Positions 32,970 to 43,847 of a DNA stretch of 64,000 nt are shown one piece after another (position 1 is the stretch's first letter; each line of letters starts with the position of its first letter). Under the pieces are notes generated by a model, which did not search any database, was not told where the DNA came from, and saw only the letters and a program-made list of their open reading frames with translations. The DNA is from Microthrixaceae bacterium (GTDB lineage: Bacteria; Actinomycetota; Acidimicrobiia; Acidimicrobiales; Microtrichaceae), in contig JAOSKI010000023.1 of NCBI GenBank assembly GCA_027493675.1, positions 1 through 64,000 on the forward strand. The letters run 5' to 3'. The translations under genes were made by a program, and so were the position numbers.

Positions 32970-33911
32970 ATGGATCGAAAGCAACTCCGCACCCTGCTCG
33001 CAGTGGCCGAACACCGCTCCTTCTCAGCGGCGGCAGTGGCCCTGGGAACCGTGCAGTCCAACGTATCGGCACACGTCAGTCGCCTTGAGGACGAACTCGG
33101 TGTGACCCTCATCGACAGGGCGACCACCGAACCGACCGAAGAGGGCCTCGTGGTGCTGGAACGCGCCAGGCGCATCGAGGGCGAGTTCGACTCCCTGTCC
33201 TCGGACCTTGCCTACCTGCGCGACGTGGTGGTCGGCACGGTTCGCCTCGGCGTGATCGGCACGACGGCCCGCTGGTTGGTCCCACCACTGCTGAAGGCCG
33301 CGTGGAACGAGTACCCGGAGGTGCGCGTGATCGTGCTGGACGCCCCCTCGAGCGTGCTCGTCACAGGCATCACCACCGGAGCGATCGACCTGGGTGTGGT
33401 GAACCTGCCGATCGAGCATCCCGACATCCGTGTGGATCCGCTGTTCACCGAGGACCGCATCCTGATCGCCCCAGAGGGTCACCCACTGCACGGCCGTTCC
33501 GAGGTGAGCCTGGAGGAGCTCGCCGAGCACGACCTGCTGCTGGAGGCGCCCGGCACCGCCTTCCGTGACGTACTCGACACCGCAGCGGCCGAAGCCGGAG
33601 TGCAGCTCCGAGCGCGCGCCGAGTTCGACGGGATGCGCCTGCTGGCAAGCCTCGCCTTCGCTGGATTCGGCGCAGGCGTCGTGCCTGCCTCCGCCATCCC
33701 CACCGATCTTGGTGGCGCATGGCGGGCAATTCCGGTCGTCGGCGTGCCCAGGAGGAAGGTGGGGCTCATCAGCGCCCACCGGGCGATGCCGTCTGCCGCG
33801 GCCAGGATGATCGGGCAGTTGGTTACACGCGTGGTTGCCGAAAGGGACTCACGTGAACCGACGATCACAGCGGATGTGACCACACCCGAGAGCCCCGCTG
33901 CGCGTGGGTGA
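32970..33911 (+). CDS. LysR-family transcriptional regulator
   Basis: Intact, 313 residues. The N-terminal winged helix is MDRKQLRTLLAVAEHRSFSA through VQSNVSAHVSRLEDELGVTL, and the effector-binding domain follows (TVRLGVIGTTARWLVPPLL to VPRRKVGLISAHRAMP). The AT-rich upstream stretch contains the palindrome GATA-TCTAG-TATC at 32948-32960, a possible self-binding site. It diverges from the HAD/PlsC gene and precedes citrate synthase by about 130 bases; either may be its target. Confidence 0.92.
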   Translation: MDRKQLRTLLAVAEHRSFSAAAVALGTVQSNVSAHVSRLEDELGVTLIDRATTEPTEEGLVVLERARRIEGEFDSLSSDLAYLRDVVVGTVRLGVIGTTARWLVPPLLKAAWNEYPEVRVIVLDAPSSVLVTGITTGAIDLGVVNLPIEHPDIRVDPLFTEDRILIAPEGHPLHGRSEVSLEELAEHDLLLEAPGTAFRDVLDTAAAEAGVQLRARAEFDGMRLLASLAFAGFGAGVVPASAIPTDLGGAWRAIPVVGVPRRKVGLISAHRAMPSAAARMIGQLVTRVVAERDSREPTITADVTTPESPAARG

Positions 33912-34045
33912 GCGACACGCATCGAGGCCGGGATCAGCGCCCCTGGAGACTCCGACTCCACCGGGCCGACCGTGCAGCGCCGCGGCATGTCGGGCATCCC
34001 CCTTGGAGCACCTAGAATGGCTGGGTACCGCCCCCAGGAGAAAAC

Positions 34046-35314
34046 GTGCCCGAGACGATCACGATCACCGACAACCGCAACGGCGACAGCATCGAGATCC
34101 CCATCGACCGAGGTGGGGTGGATGCCGGGAACTGGGGCAAGCTCCTGCCCGGGGTGTGGTTCCACGACCCGTCGTTCGGCGCCACGTCCGCCGCAGCATC
34201 AGCGATCACCGAGCTCGACGGCGCGAACGGAATCCTTCGCTACCGCGGGTATCCGATCGACCAGCTCGCCGAGCAGTCGAGCTACCTCGAAGTCGCCTAC
34301 CTCCTCATCCACGGTGAGCTCCCCACCGCGCAGGAGTTCGAGGCGTGGCGCTACGAGATCACCCACCACACCTTCATCCACGAGAACGTCCGCAAGCGGT
34401 TCATGGAGGGTTTCCACCACGACGCCCACCCGATGGGGATCCTGATCTCCACTGTCGCCGCGCTGTCCACCTTCTACCCGAACGCGAAGGACATCGAGGA
34501 CCGCGACGTGCTCATGAAGCAGGTCGTCCGCCTGATCGCCAAGATGCCCACCCTCGCGGCGGGCGCCTACCGCCACAGCGTGGGGATGCCGTTCGTCTAC
34601 CCCGACAACAGCCTCGACTTCGCGGCCAACTTCCTGTCCATGATGTGGAAGACCGCCGAGCCGCGCTACGAGGCCAACCCGGTGCTCGCAAGGGCTCTCG
34701 ACGTGTTGTTCGTGCTGCATGCGGACCACGAGCAGAACTGTTCCACGACCGCCATGCGCACCGTCGGCTCCTCACACGCCGATCCGTACATCTCGACCGC
34801 GGCGGCCGCCAGCGCCCTGTACGGGCCCCGCCATGGAGGTGCGAACGAGGCCGTGATCAGGATGCTGGGCGAGATCGGAAGCATCGACAACGTGGCGTCC
34901 TACGTCGAGAAGGTCAAGCGCGGCGAAGCCCGTCTGCAGGGATTCGGGCACCGCGTGTACAAGAACTACGACCCCAGGGCGAAGATCATCAAGCAGACCG
35001 CGTACGAGGTCTTCGAGGTGACCGGCAAGAGCCCGCTGCTCGACCTTGCCCTCGCGCTGGAAGAGGTCGCTCTCAGCGACGACTACTTCATCAGTCGCAA
35101 GCTGTATCCCAACGTGGACTTCTACTCGGGCCTCATCTACCAGGCGATGGGCTTCCCGATGGAGATGTTCACCGTGCTCTTCGCCATCCCCCGCACCGCG
35201 GGCTGGCTGTCGCACTACATGGAGTTGCTCGACCAGGACAGCCGGATCTACCGACCCCGCCAGATCTACACCGGTGCCGACGAACGCGACTACGTACCGA
35301 TAGTCGCTCGCTGA
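34046..35314 (+). CDS. gltA: Citrate synthase
   Basis: Intact, 422 residues; condenses acetyl-CoA and oxaloacetate. Catalytic histidines lie in LYGPRHGGANEAVIRML and LQGFGHRVYKNYDPRAK, and the catalytic aspartate is expected in the following helical region. The N-terminal beta region contains GILRYRGYPIDQLAEQSSY, and the NCSTTAMRTVGSSHADPY helix is typical of type I/hexameric bacterial enzymes. GTG at 34046 follows CAGGAGAAAA. It stands alone behind the LysR gene. Confidence 0.96.
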   Translation: MPETITITDNRNGDSIEIPIDRGGVDAGNWGKLLPGVWFHDPSFGATSAAASAITELDGANGILRYRGYPIDQLAEQSSYLEVAYLLIHGELPTAQEFEAWRYEITHHTFIHENVRKRFMEGFHHDAHPMGILISTVAALSTFYPNAKDIEDRDVLMKQVVRLIAKMPTLAAGAYRHSVGMPFVYPDNSLDFAANFLSMMWKTAEPRYEANPVLARALDVLFVLHADHEQNCSTTAMRTVGSSHADPYISTAAAASALYGPRHGGANEAVIRMLGEIGSIDNVASYVEKVKRGEARLQGFGHRVYKNYDPRAKIIKQTAYEVFEVTGKSPLLDLALALEEVALSDDYFISRKLYPNVDFYSGLIYQAMGFPMEMFTVLFAIPRTAGWLSHYMELLDQDSRIYRPRQIYTGADERDYVPIVAR

Positions 35315-35344
35315 GAGGCGCTGCGTACCTCGCGCACGCGTACC

Positions 35345-36323
35345 TCAGAGCTCCAGCAGCACCTTGCCGATGTTCGCGTTGGTGGCCACGTATGCGTGCG
35401 CCTCTGCCACGTCCCACAAGGACATCCGGCGGTCGATGACGGGTACCAGCGCCCCTGCCTCGAACGCCGGCAGCAGATCGTGCGCACAGCGGCGGGTGAT
35501 GGCGATCTTCTCCTCCAGGGACGGGCTCGCAGCACGGTCCCGATCAACGACACCCGGCGTGGCAAAAGCTCGCCGACGGGCACCGTCGCCTTGCCGCCCC
35601 CCATGATGCCCACCTGCACGATGCGGCCTCCCACCGCGCAGGCCGCGATGTTGCGGGCAACGTAGTCACCGCCGATGACGTCGAGCACCACGTCCACTCC
35701 CTGCCACCGGTCGCCTCGCCCACTCGGGCCACGAAGTCCTGCGAGCCGTAGTCGACCACCACGTCGGCACCCAGCGCCTCACATGCGGCGACCTTGCTCG
35801 TGGAACACGTCACCACCACCTGGGCACCGAGCGCCTTGCAGATCTGGATCGCCGCGGTTCCGACCCCGGAGCCACCGGCGTGCACCAGTGCCCAACCACC
35901 CAGGGTCAACCCGCCCTGGAGCACCAGCGCGTCATACGCGGTGATGAACACCTCCGGTACCCCACCGGCGTCCGGTAGGCCAACCACATCGGGTACCGCC
36001 ATCACCTGGCGCTCGTGGATCACGAGGCGCTCGGCATAGGCGCCCCCGGTCACCACCCCCATGACCACGTCGCCGGGGTGCCACTCGGTCACCCTCGATC
36101 CGGTGACGGCAACTCGCCCGGCGAACTCGAGCCCTGGGATCTCGTGGTCGGCAGGTGGACCTGGCTCAGGGTACAGGCCCATGCGTTGGAGCAGATCGGC
36201 TCGATTGACTGCGGTGGCCGCCACGTCCACCAGGACCTCCTCGGGTGCCGGCGCGGGATCCGGCACCTCCTTCACGGTGAGCACCTCGGGACCGCCATGG
36301 GACTCCAACACGATTGCACGCAT
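35345..36323 (-). CDS. Zinc-independent NADPH:quinone oxidoreductase (MDR family)
   Basis: Medium-chain dehydrogenase/reductase of the quinone oxidoreductase type. N-terminal GroES-like fold MRAIVLESHGGPEVLTVKEV with AVNRADLLQRMGLYP and GLEFAGRV; nucleotide-binding ALVHAGGSGVGTAAIQICKA and VVVTCSTSKVAACEALGAD. No zinc-binding cysteines are visible, as expected for this subgroup. Frame changes lie near 35700 and 35540. The real C-terminus is IGKVLLEL ending at 35345. Confidence 0.9.
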
Positions 36324-36484
36324 GGGTCGGGACTGTACCCGGCCGCAGGTACCAGTCAGGATGGTCCCGTGTCCTCGCCTGGTGCCTCGCAGCAACACGT
36401 CACCGACCTCACCACCTTCAGCTCCACTTCCGAGCGGACCAACACAGGGTCGCCGTCCACGAAACCTGATTCGGGCCTACCGGG

Positions 36485-37603
36485 ATGAGCCTCGACCTCT
36501 CAGTCCCGCCATTCATCGAAGATCTCTCGGCACAGGCCAAAGAGGTTGCCCTGGCGGCCACGGTGGACAGGCCACTGAGGGAGGATTCCTGGCTCATCGG
36601 CACCTCCCGGGAGTTCTCATTGGAACTGGGATCGCGCGGCTGGCTGGGCATGACATGGCCGACCCAGTGGGGTGGCCACGAGCGCACGCCACTGGAGCGC
36701 TTCGCTGTGTTCGAGGCGCTGATCTCCCATGGTGCGCCCATCGCGACCAGTTGGTTCGCCGACCGCCAGATCGGTCCCACCCTGCTGCAGTTCGGCAACG
36801 ACGACCAACGCCGCCGCTGGCTTCCCGACATCGCAGCAGGTCGCTCCGCCTGGTGCATCGGCATGAGCGAACCAGATGCCGGGAGCGATGTGGCGTCCAT
36901 CCGCACCAGGGCCACACACACGGGCAGCGCGTCCGATGCACCGTGGAGGATCTCGGGCACGAAGGTCTGGACATCGGGTGCCACAGAAGCCGACTGGTGC
37001 TACCTGGTGGCTCGCAGCGATCCGGATGCACCACCGCACGCCGGGCTCTCGGAGTTCGTGCTCGACATGTCCTCGGCGGGGATCGAAGTGCGCAGGATCA
37101 CCGATGCGACAGGCAACGACCACTTCTGCGAGGTCATCCTCGATGATGTCGAGGTTCCCGCGGAGAACCTGGTCGGCACCCCCAACGGGAGCTTCGCCCA
37201 GGTGATGCGACAGATGGAGCACGAGCGAGGTGGCATCGACCGGCTCGTGTCGAACCGTGCGCTGTACCTGGATACCCGTCGGGTGATCGACGAACCAACG
37301 GAGCTGCAACGCCAGGAGATCGCCCGCATCGAGACCGGGTATCGCATCGGACGTCTGATGGTGCTTCGCGAGGTGATGGGGCAGGCCCCACGGGGATGGT
37401 CGTCTATCACCAAGACCTTCTGCACCGAGTTCGAACAGCGTGTGGCATCCTTCTGCGCATCGGTTGCCGGCCCTGATGCGCTGCTGTGGAACCGGGTGTC
37501 GCGCGGTGTGTGCTATGCCCCTGCATACACCCTCATGGGCGGCACCACCCAGATCCTGCGCACCATCATGTCCGATCGGATCCTCGGCCTACCGAGGCGG
37601 TGA
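36485..37603 (+). CDS. Acyl-CoA dehydrogenase
   Basis: Intact, 372 residues; FAD enzyme oxidising acyl-CoA. It shows the N-terminal helical domain RGWLGMTWPTQWGGHERTPL, flavin and substrate motifs WCIGMSEPDAGSDVASIRT and KVWTSGATEADWCYLVAR, and the C-terminal four-helix domain ending AYTLMGGTTQILRTIMSDR and LGLPRR. Members like this act on fatty, steroid or other acyl chains; the substrate is not evident. It lies beside the acyl-CoA-synthetase-like Pat gene, on the opposite strand. Confidence 0.93.
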   Translation: MSLDLSVPPFIEDLSAQAKEVALAATVDRPLREDSWLIGTSREFSLELGSRGWLGMTWPTQWGGHERTPLERFAVFEALISHGAPIATSWFADRQIGPTLLQFGNDDQRRRWLPDIAAGRSAWCIGMSEPDAGSDVASIRTRATHTGSASDAPWRISGTKVWTSGATEADWCYLVARSDPDAPPHAGLSEFVLDMSSAGIEVRRITDATGNDHFCEVILDDVEVPAENLVGTPNGSFAQVMRQMEHERGGIDRLVSNRALYLDTRRVIDEPTELQRQEIARIETGYRIGRLMVLREVMGQAPRGWSSITKTFCTEFEQRVASFCASVAGPDALLWNRVSRGVCYAPAYTLMGGTTQILRTIMSDRILGLPRR

Positions 37604-37606
37604 GCT

Positions 37607-40272
37607 TCAGGCGAGTTGTCGCACAGGTAGGTCGTCGGCCGGGGCACGCAGTTCGATGCTCACATCGGCCACCCACGCTCCTCGTACCGAGGCGACCACC
37701 GGATCCGCTATCAGGGTGGCGACCTCCTCGGTGTGCTCCACCAGGTTCGCCAGCCGTTGCACAACCCGATCAGAGCGACACGGTCCAGCGGATCGGTGAG
37801 GGCGGCGCCCCAGTGCGCTGGAGGCGACCAGCGACCTGGTGTCCGCGAGCGTCAACGGCAGGTACCCGAGCTCTGGGCCGTCCAACGCCGAAGCGGGGCC
37901 ACCGAGACCGACTTCGATGGTGGTGGCCGATGGGGTACGCCGGATCGTGATCGCTGCGTCCACCCCGCGCTCGATGAACCGCTGCACCACCATCGGGTGC
38001 ATCTCCGGACCGGATCGCCTCCGCCATGCGGACCCAGGTCCGACGCAGGTCGGCTTCGTCGGCGAGGTCTATCGCCACGCCGGAAACCGCAGAACGGGTA
38101 CGGCGGTCACGCCGTTCTGCCTTGAGTGCCACCGGCCATCCGATCCGATCCACGGCTGCCACCGCTTCGTCCACGTCGGCCACGACGACGCGCTCGGCCA
38201 TACCCACGTTGAACGCGGAGAGGAGGGCCTCCTGTCCATGGATGTCGAGCATCACCGAGTCACCGGTCTCCACCCCGTCCAGCGCCGCCTCGATCACATC
38301 GCGACCGCGGGCGATGTCATCGCTGGTCGTGGTGTCGACCTGCACCCCCGGTTCAACCTGACCCATTCTCCATAGGCGGCCAAGCGCCCCATGGCCTTGG
38401 CCGGATGGTCAGGGAACGAGAAGACCGGCACATGACGCGAGCCATCCTCGTCGGCCACGCGAGGTACCTCGTCGGCCCCCGGCATCGCGGCTGCGAAGCA
38501 GATCTCAGGATGGGCGGCGGATGCAGCTGCAACGACCTCCGAAACACCTTCGGAGCGCACCAACCGGGGCGGGGAGTGCACGACGAGGACACTGTCCACG
38601 GCGGGATCGGCACAGGCCTGCTCCAGCGCGGCTGCGTAGTCCTTCGGCGTGGCCCTGAACGACAACGTCACCTGCTCCACTGAGGCACCGCCGGGGGGAC
38701 TCGGAACCTTCGATGCGTTCCCCGCCGGACTCGTGGCGCGACACCAGGACCAAGCCGGAACCCACACATGCATCGGTTGCCAAGGCGACGGCTCCCTCGG
38801 AGTTGCCGATCACCACGACTCCCCTGCCCCTGGCACAGGCTGATCGGCGAGTATGCGTCCGATGTCGACGAGTTGCTCCAACGTACCGACGCTGATCATC
38901 CCCGTCTGGCGTGTGAGAGCAGCAACCCTACGGCGTGTCAGCGCAACGTCATCACCCGCTCCGACCAGCAGATGCCCGAGCACGGCCACCGGCTTGGCCA
39001 GGGATGCTGCCCGGGCGGCCCTCAGCATCGCGACCCCAGGACCGAGGACCGCAGGTAGAGCAACACCGCGGAAGTGCAGTCGTCGCCGGTCCAGAAGCTC
39101 CAACATGTCGACGGCTCCCACATCCAGGCCACCGCCACCGGCCACGAAGGTCGAAACGCCCATCTCGCGGCGTTGGGCCTTCTCGAGGATCGCGGCAGCG
39201 AGCGTGCCCGACTCTGCGAGCATCGCCACCGGCCCGGGCGGCGGCTGCGACGGCGCGATCGTCGCGTGGAGACGCACCGAGGAATCGGTGTTGAGGATAC
39301 CGAGGCAGTCCGGGCCGAGGATCCGCACCCGTGCCGCCGTGCGATCTCGACGATCTCGGCCTCGAGCACACCGCCGTCGAGCGCGGCGTCGGCAAATCCC
39401 GAGGACATGATCATGATCGCACCCACACCCCCACTGGCACACGATGTCACCACCCTCGGGACGAGCTCCGCCTGAACCGCCACCACCGCCAGGTCGGTGT
39501 CCTCAGGAAGCTCCCCGAGCCCCGGACCTGCGCCCGGAGGGGGCACCTCCGGGCACCGTGACCATGGTGAGACAGCCGGTGAAACCACCATCGAGGATCG
39601 CCCCGAAGACCGCCGATCCGAGCCCCTCGGGCCTGCCGCTGCCGATCACGACGACCGACGCTGGGCGGAGCAGTCGCCTGACCGTGGCCGCCTCCGCGGA
39701 ACGCTCACGGTCCTCCACCGCCGCGGTCGAACGATCGGTCGGGTCGATCGCGAACGACAGTGCAACAACGCCGTCCTCGATCCGCGAGCTCACGTCGTAG
39801 CCGGCTCGCGCGAACACATTCAGCATCTTGCGGTTGTTGGGCAACGTCGAGGCGCTGAAACGGCGCAGCCCACGGTGCCAGCTGCCGCCGCCAGGTACTC
39901 CAGCATGACCGTGGCCAGGCCACGACCGTGGTGGCGATCGTCGACGAAGAACGCCACCTCCGCGGTGTCGGTACCCGAGTAGCGCTCATAGCGCGCCACC
40001 GCTATCAGCTCGTCACCTATCTCAGCCACGAACGCCATTCGATCGTGGTAGTCGATCTCGGTGAAGTGCTTCAGGTCCTTGCCACTCAGTTGCGGACGGG
40101 CCGACAGGAAGCGGAAGTAGATCGACTCGGAGGACTGCCGTTGGTGGAACTCGGCAAGAGCCGGCGCGTCGGTGGGCATGATGGGACGGACGTGCACGGT
40201 GTGACCGTCCCGAAGCACGACATCGGTCACCCAGGAGTCCGGATACGCAGGTGCGACGTCGACGCCGGTCAT
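37607..40272 (-). CDS. Pat-like protein: GNAT acetyltransferase fused to NDP-forming acyl-CoA synthetase
   Basis: About 888 residues after frame correction. The GNAT part is N-terminal (VVLRDGHTVHVRPIMPTDAP to EVAFFVDDRHHGRGLATVML with the acetyl-CoA loop). It is followed by an acyl-CoA synthetase (NDP-forming) core: the CoA-binding LRPASVVVIGSGRP, GRILGPDCLGILNTDSSV, LAESGTLAAAILEKAQRRE, and an ATP-grasp-like end (VDRIGWPVALKAERRDRRTR). Such fusions acetylate and silence acetyl-CoA synthetase in actinobacteria. Unlike Pat of Mycobacterium, which carries a cAMP domain, none is seen here. There are six or more frame changes between 37700 and 39850. Its start overlaps the upstream hydrolase stop by four bases. 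Confidence 0.82.
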
Positions 40273-41199
40273 CGGTCGCCGGCATCCGGCCGCAGCTCGG
40301 CACCGATGAGCGCGGCCAGTTCCACGGGTCGGTCACCCTGGATGCTGTGCCCGGCTCCCTCGACCATCTCGACGACCGCATCGGGCCGGTGACGGTGCAG
40401 CTCCGCCACGTCCGCCTCGTCGGTGACAGGGCTGGCACCGCCACGCACCAGAAGGTACGGAGCGCGGGTGGTCGCCACGTCGGACCACAGCTCCTCGAGG
40501 CTGGCGAATGCCTCGGCGTCCGGCTCGGCGCGGTGGTAGTTCCACTCCCAGGTCCCGTCGGGGTTCCGGTGGGCGTTGTGCAGGATGCCGCGTCGTAGCG
40601 ACTCGACGCTGCGCGTGGGGTTGAACTCCACGGTCCGCGCCAGGATCTCCCCGAAGGAGCCGAAGCTCTGTGGTCCTGCGATGAACCGGTGGATCTCACG
40701 GGCCTTGTCGAGGGTCACCCCGGGGGTGATGTCGACGATCACGAGCCTCGCCACGAGTTCGGGGGCCAATGCGGCCATCCGGTTGGCGGTGAGCCCGCCG
40801 AGGGACATGCCGACCAGCAGCACCGGTGCGTCCAGCACCCCACCCAGGGCCTCCACGAGGGTGGTCGCATTTGTGTGGGGGTCGTAGCGGGCATCCGTTC
40901 GCCATTCGGAACGCCCATGCCCCGGAAGGTCCAGCGCCAAAGCCGGTGGTTCACCGAGCGCGAGCATCACGGTGTCCCAGGTGTGGGCGTTCTGAGCGGT
41001 GCCGTGCAACAGGACCAGCCGTGGCGCTCCCGTGCCCCAGCGCAGGGCGGACACGGAGCCCTCGTGGGTCTCCAGGTGGATCCGCTCGACCTCCGGAGGG
41101 CTCCCCTGGGCCAACCCCGTGCTCGGAACGATTCTCACCGAAGTAGGCGAACTCGTCGTAGTGGAACTCTCCGGAGTCGGGATCGGTTGCATCCATCGC
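40269..41199 (-). CDS. Alpha/beta hydrolase
   Basis: Cytoplasmic alpha/beta hydrolase of about 310 residues. LVLLHGTAQNAHTWDTV carries the oxyanion HG, LALDLPGHGRSEW follows, the nucleophile elbow is LLVGMSLGGLTANRMAAL, and GAGHSIQGDRPVELAAL carries the catalytic histidine. The open frame extends to 41255, but the natural N-terminus MDATDPDSGEFHYDEFAYFG lies in another frame from 41199, joined by a frame change near 41130. It overlaps the Pat-like gene by four bases, so both are one operon; the substrate is unknown. Confidence 0.82.
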
Positions 41200-41355
41200 A
41201 TGGGATTCTTCCATGAGCAGGGCGGGCATCGTCGATCAGCGGGTGTCGCGGTCACGACGCCGGCACGGGAGGATGCTGCAGCATCCCGCGCTGACTTGCC
41301 AGCGCACCCGTCAAGCCGATTGACTCTGACCGGGCGGTATCTTCTAGGGGGTTTC

Positions 41356-43716
41356 GTGATCCATCATCTGCAGAATCCACGGCGGGTCCTCTCCGTCGCC
41401 ATGTTGTCGTGCGCGTTGATCGCCGGAGGATGCACCTCCGATTCCGACGGCGACGCCACATCCGAACCGGCAATCGCGCCTGACGCAGCGGAAGCGAACT
41501 TCGACAGCTTCACCAGCGTCGGGCAGGTGACCGTCAGCGGCGCCGACGCCGATGCGGAGATATCGCTGGTCTCCGACGACGAGGCCGTGCAGACAGCACG
41601 CACCGACGACCAGGGTGCCCTGATCTTCCGCGACGTGGAACCCGGTCGGTACAGGGTCGCCACCCCCGCCGGCGACGACCAGCAGGCCACCGGTGAGCTC
41701 ACGGTACCGACCGAGGAGGAATCACTTCCGGAGGCCGAGTTCTACCAGGGGCAGACCCTTGAACCGGGCTACACGTACATCGAGACACGTGACGGCACCC
41801 AGCTCGCGGCGTCGGTGTACCTCCCCGACCCCCGGAGGACGGGCCATATCCGACGGTGGTGGAGTACTCGGGGTACGACCCGGCAAGGCCCGGCACCAAC
41901 CTTCTCGAGGACAACGCGGACAAGCTCGCCGAGCTCGGGTTGAACCCCGACGAGCTCTGCAAGACCCTGGAATTCCTCTGCAATGCCCCGGCGCAGCCCA
42001 GTTCGACGATCGCTATCGCCATGGGTTACGCGGTGGTTGCCGTGAACGTACGCGGAACAGGCTGCTCGGGAGGCGCATACGACTACTTCGAACCGCTCCA
42101 GGTACTCGACGGCTACGACGTGATCGAGACCGTCGCAGCCCAGGACTGGGTATACGACCACAAGGTCGGAATGGTCGGGTTGTCCTACCCCGGCATCAGC
42201 CAGCTCTTCGTGGCGCGCTCTCAACCGCCGAGCCTGGCAGCGATCACCCCTCTGTCGGTGATGGACGACACCGTACGGGGCACCCTCACCCCCGGTGGGA
42301 TCTTCAACGAGGGCTTCGCTCTCACATGGGCCGACGAGGTGCTCGGGAAGGCCGAACCCTACGGCCAGGGTTGGGAACAGGAGCTGGTCGACGACGGCGA
42401 CGAGATCTGCGAGGAGAACCAGCAGTTGCGCGGCCAGAACGTGGACGTCACCGAACGCGCTCTCAGCTACACCCACTATCCGAAGGAGCTCGGTGACTGG
42501 TACAACCCGTCGTTGTTCGGCAAGGACATCACGGTGCCGATATTCCTGGCCGGGTCCTTCCAGGACGAACAGACCGGCGGCCGCTTCGCCCGTCTGTGGG
42601 GCAAGTTCCCGAACTCACCGCTGGTACGACTCAGCATGTGGAACGGGGCCCATGCGGACGGCTACGCGCCCATGAACCTCTCGGAGTGGAAGGCGTTCCT
42701 CGACCTGTACGTGGCCGATCAGATCCCGAGCATGCCGCCGATGCTCAACCTGCTGGCGCCGGTTCTCATGGACGAGGTGTTCGGAGCGAGCCTCGCCCTG
42801 GAGCCGGTTCCCTACTCCGAGTACCCGAGCGTCGAGGAGGCCCGCGCCGCGTATGAGGCCGAGAAGCCGGTGCGCCTCGTGCTGGAGTCCGGCGCCGCTG
42901 ACCCCGAGCAGCCGGGAGGACCCGGGGGACCGCCGAGTACCGCTTCGACCAGTGGCCTCCCGCGGATGTGACTGCGAAGTCGTTCTACCTCGGTCCCGAC
43001 GGGACGATGACCGAGGCCGAACCCACCGCAGGCGAGTCGGCCACCCGCTACAACTTCGACGCAGAGCTGGCCGAGACCGTCACCCTCCCGGGTGACAGCA
43101 CCTCGGAGGCATTCCTGGCGCTGCCGGGCTACAAGTGGAACCAGGAACCCAAGGGCTCCGCGGCGGTGTTCGTGTCCGAGCCGCTGGCTGAGGACCTGGT
43201 GCTCGCCGGCGGGGCGTCGGCGGACCTGTGGATCCGCTCCAGCACACCCGAGGCGGACATCGGCGTGACGTTGTCGGAGGTGCGCCCGGATGGCAAGGAG
43301 ACCTCCATCCAGGCGGGGGTGCTGAGGGGCAGCATGCGCAGGCCCGGTCCCGACGCGACCGATCTGTTCCCGGCGCAGACGGGCTACGAGGAGGACTCCG
43401 AACCGATGCCGGTGGACGAGTTCGCAGAGGCACGTGTGGAGATCTTCCCGTTCGCCCATGTGATCCGCAAGGGCTCGCGGATCCGACTCTCGGTGCACAC
43501 CCCGGTGGGGACCGCCCGCGCTGGTCCTACATCGTCGCCGACGGTCAGGAGGGAGCGACGTTCGACGTCGGCCACGCCGAGGCGACTCCGTCCAAGCTCG
43601 TGCTTCCGGTCACGTCGTCGATCACCGGCTATCCGACGGACCTGCCGCCGTGCCCCGGACTGTGCGGTCAGCCTTGCCGTGACTTCGTGGAGTATGCCAA
43701 CGCCGCAGCACCGTGA
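41356..43716 (+). CDS. CocE/NonD-family X-Pro dipeptidyl-peptidase-like lipoprotein
   Basis: Secreted hydrolase of about 786 residues. Signal: LSVAMLSCALIAGGCTSDSD, a lipobox with Cys near residue 26. A carboxypeptidase-regulatory-like beta domain (VTVSGADADAEISLVSDDEA to FRDVEPGRYRVATP) precedes the peptidase: TVVEYSGYDPARPG, VNVRGTGCSGGAYDYFEPLQ, nucleophile elbow VGMVGLSYPGISQLFVARSQ, and the C-terminal galactose-binding-like domain (LPGYKWNQEPKGSAAVF to KGSRIRLSVHTPG). Frame changes near 41838, 42930 and 43505. GTG 41356 starts the frame. Confidence 0.88.
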
Positions 43717-43847
43717 GGGCGAGGCGTGCAGCCGAGTCGCGATCGGCGCAGGCGGAGCAGCGGCCAGCCGCGACGACGCACCAGCAAGCGCTGGACGGTA
43801 CGGCACGGAGCCGCCACTAGCCTCTGGGGTGACATGCAGGTGCGACG

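Noticed and set aside
40999-41355. N-terminal extension of the CocE-like lipoprotein
   Set aside because: The frame is open upstream but overlaps the divergent hydrolase; the signal peptide and lipobox start right after GTG 41356.
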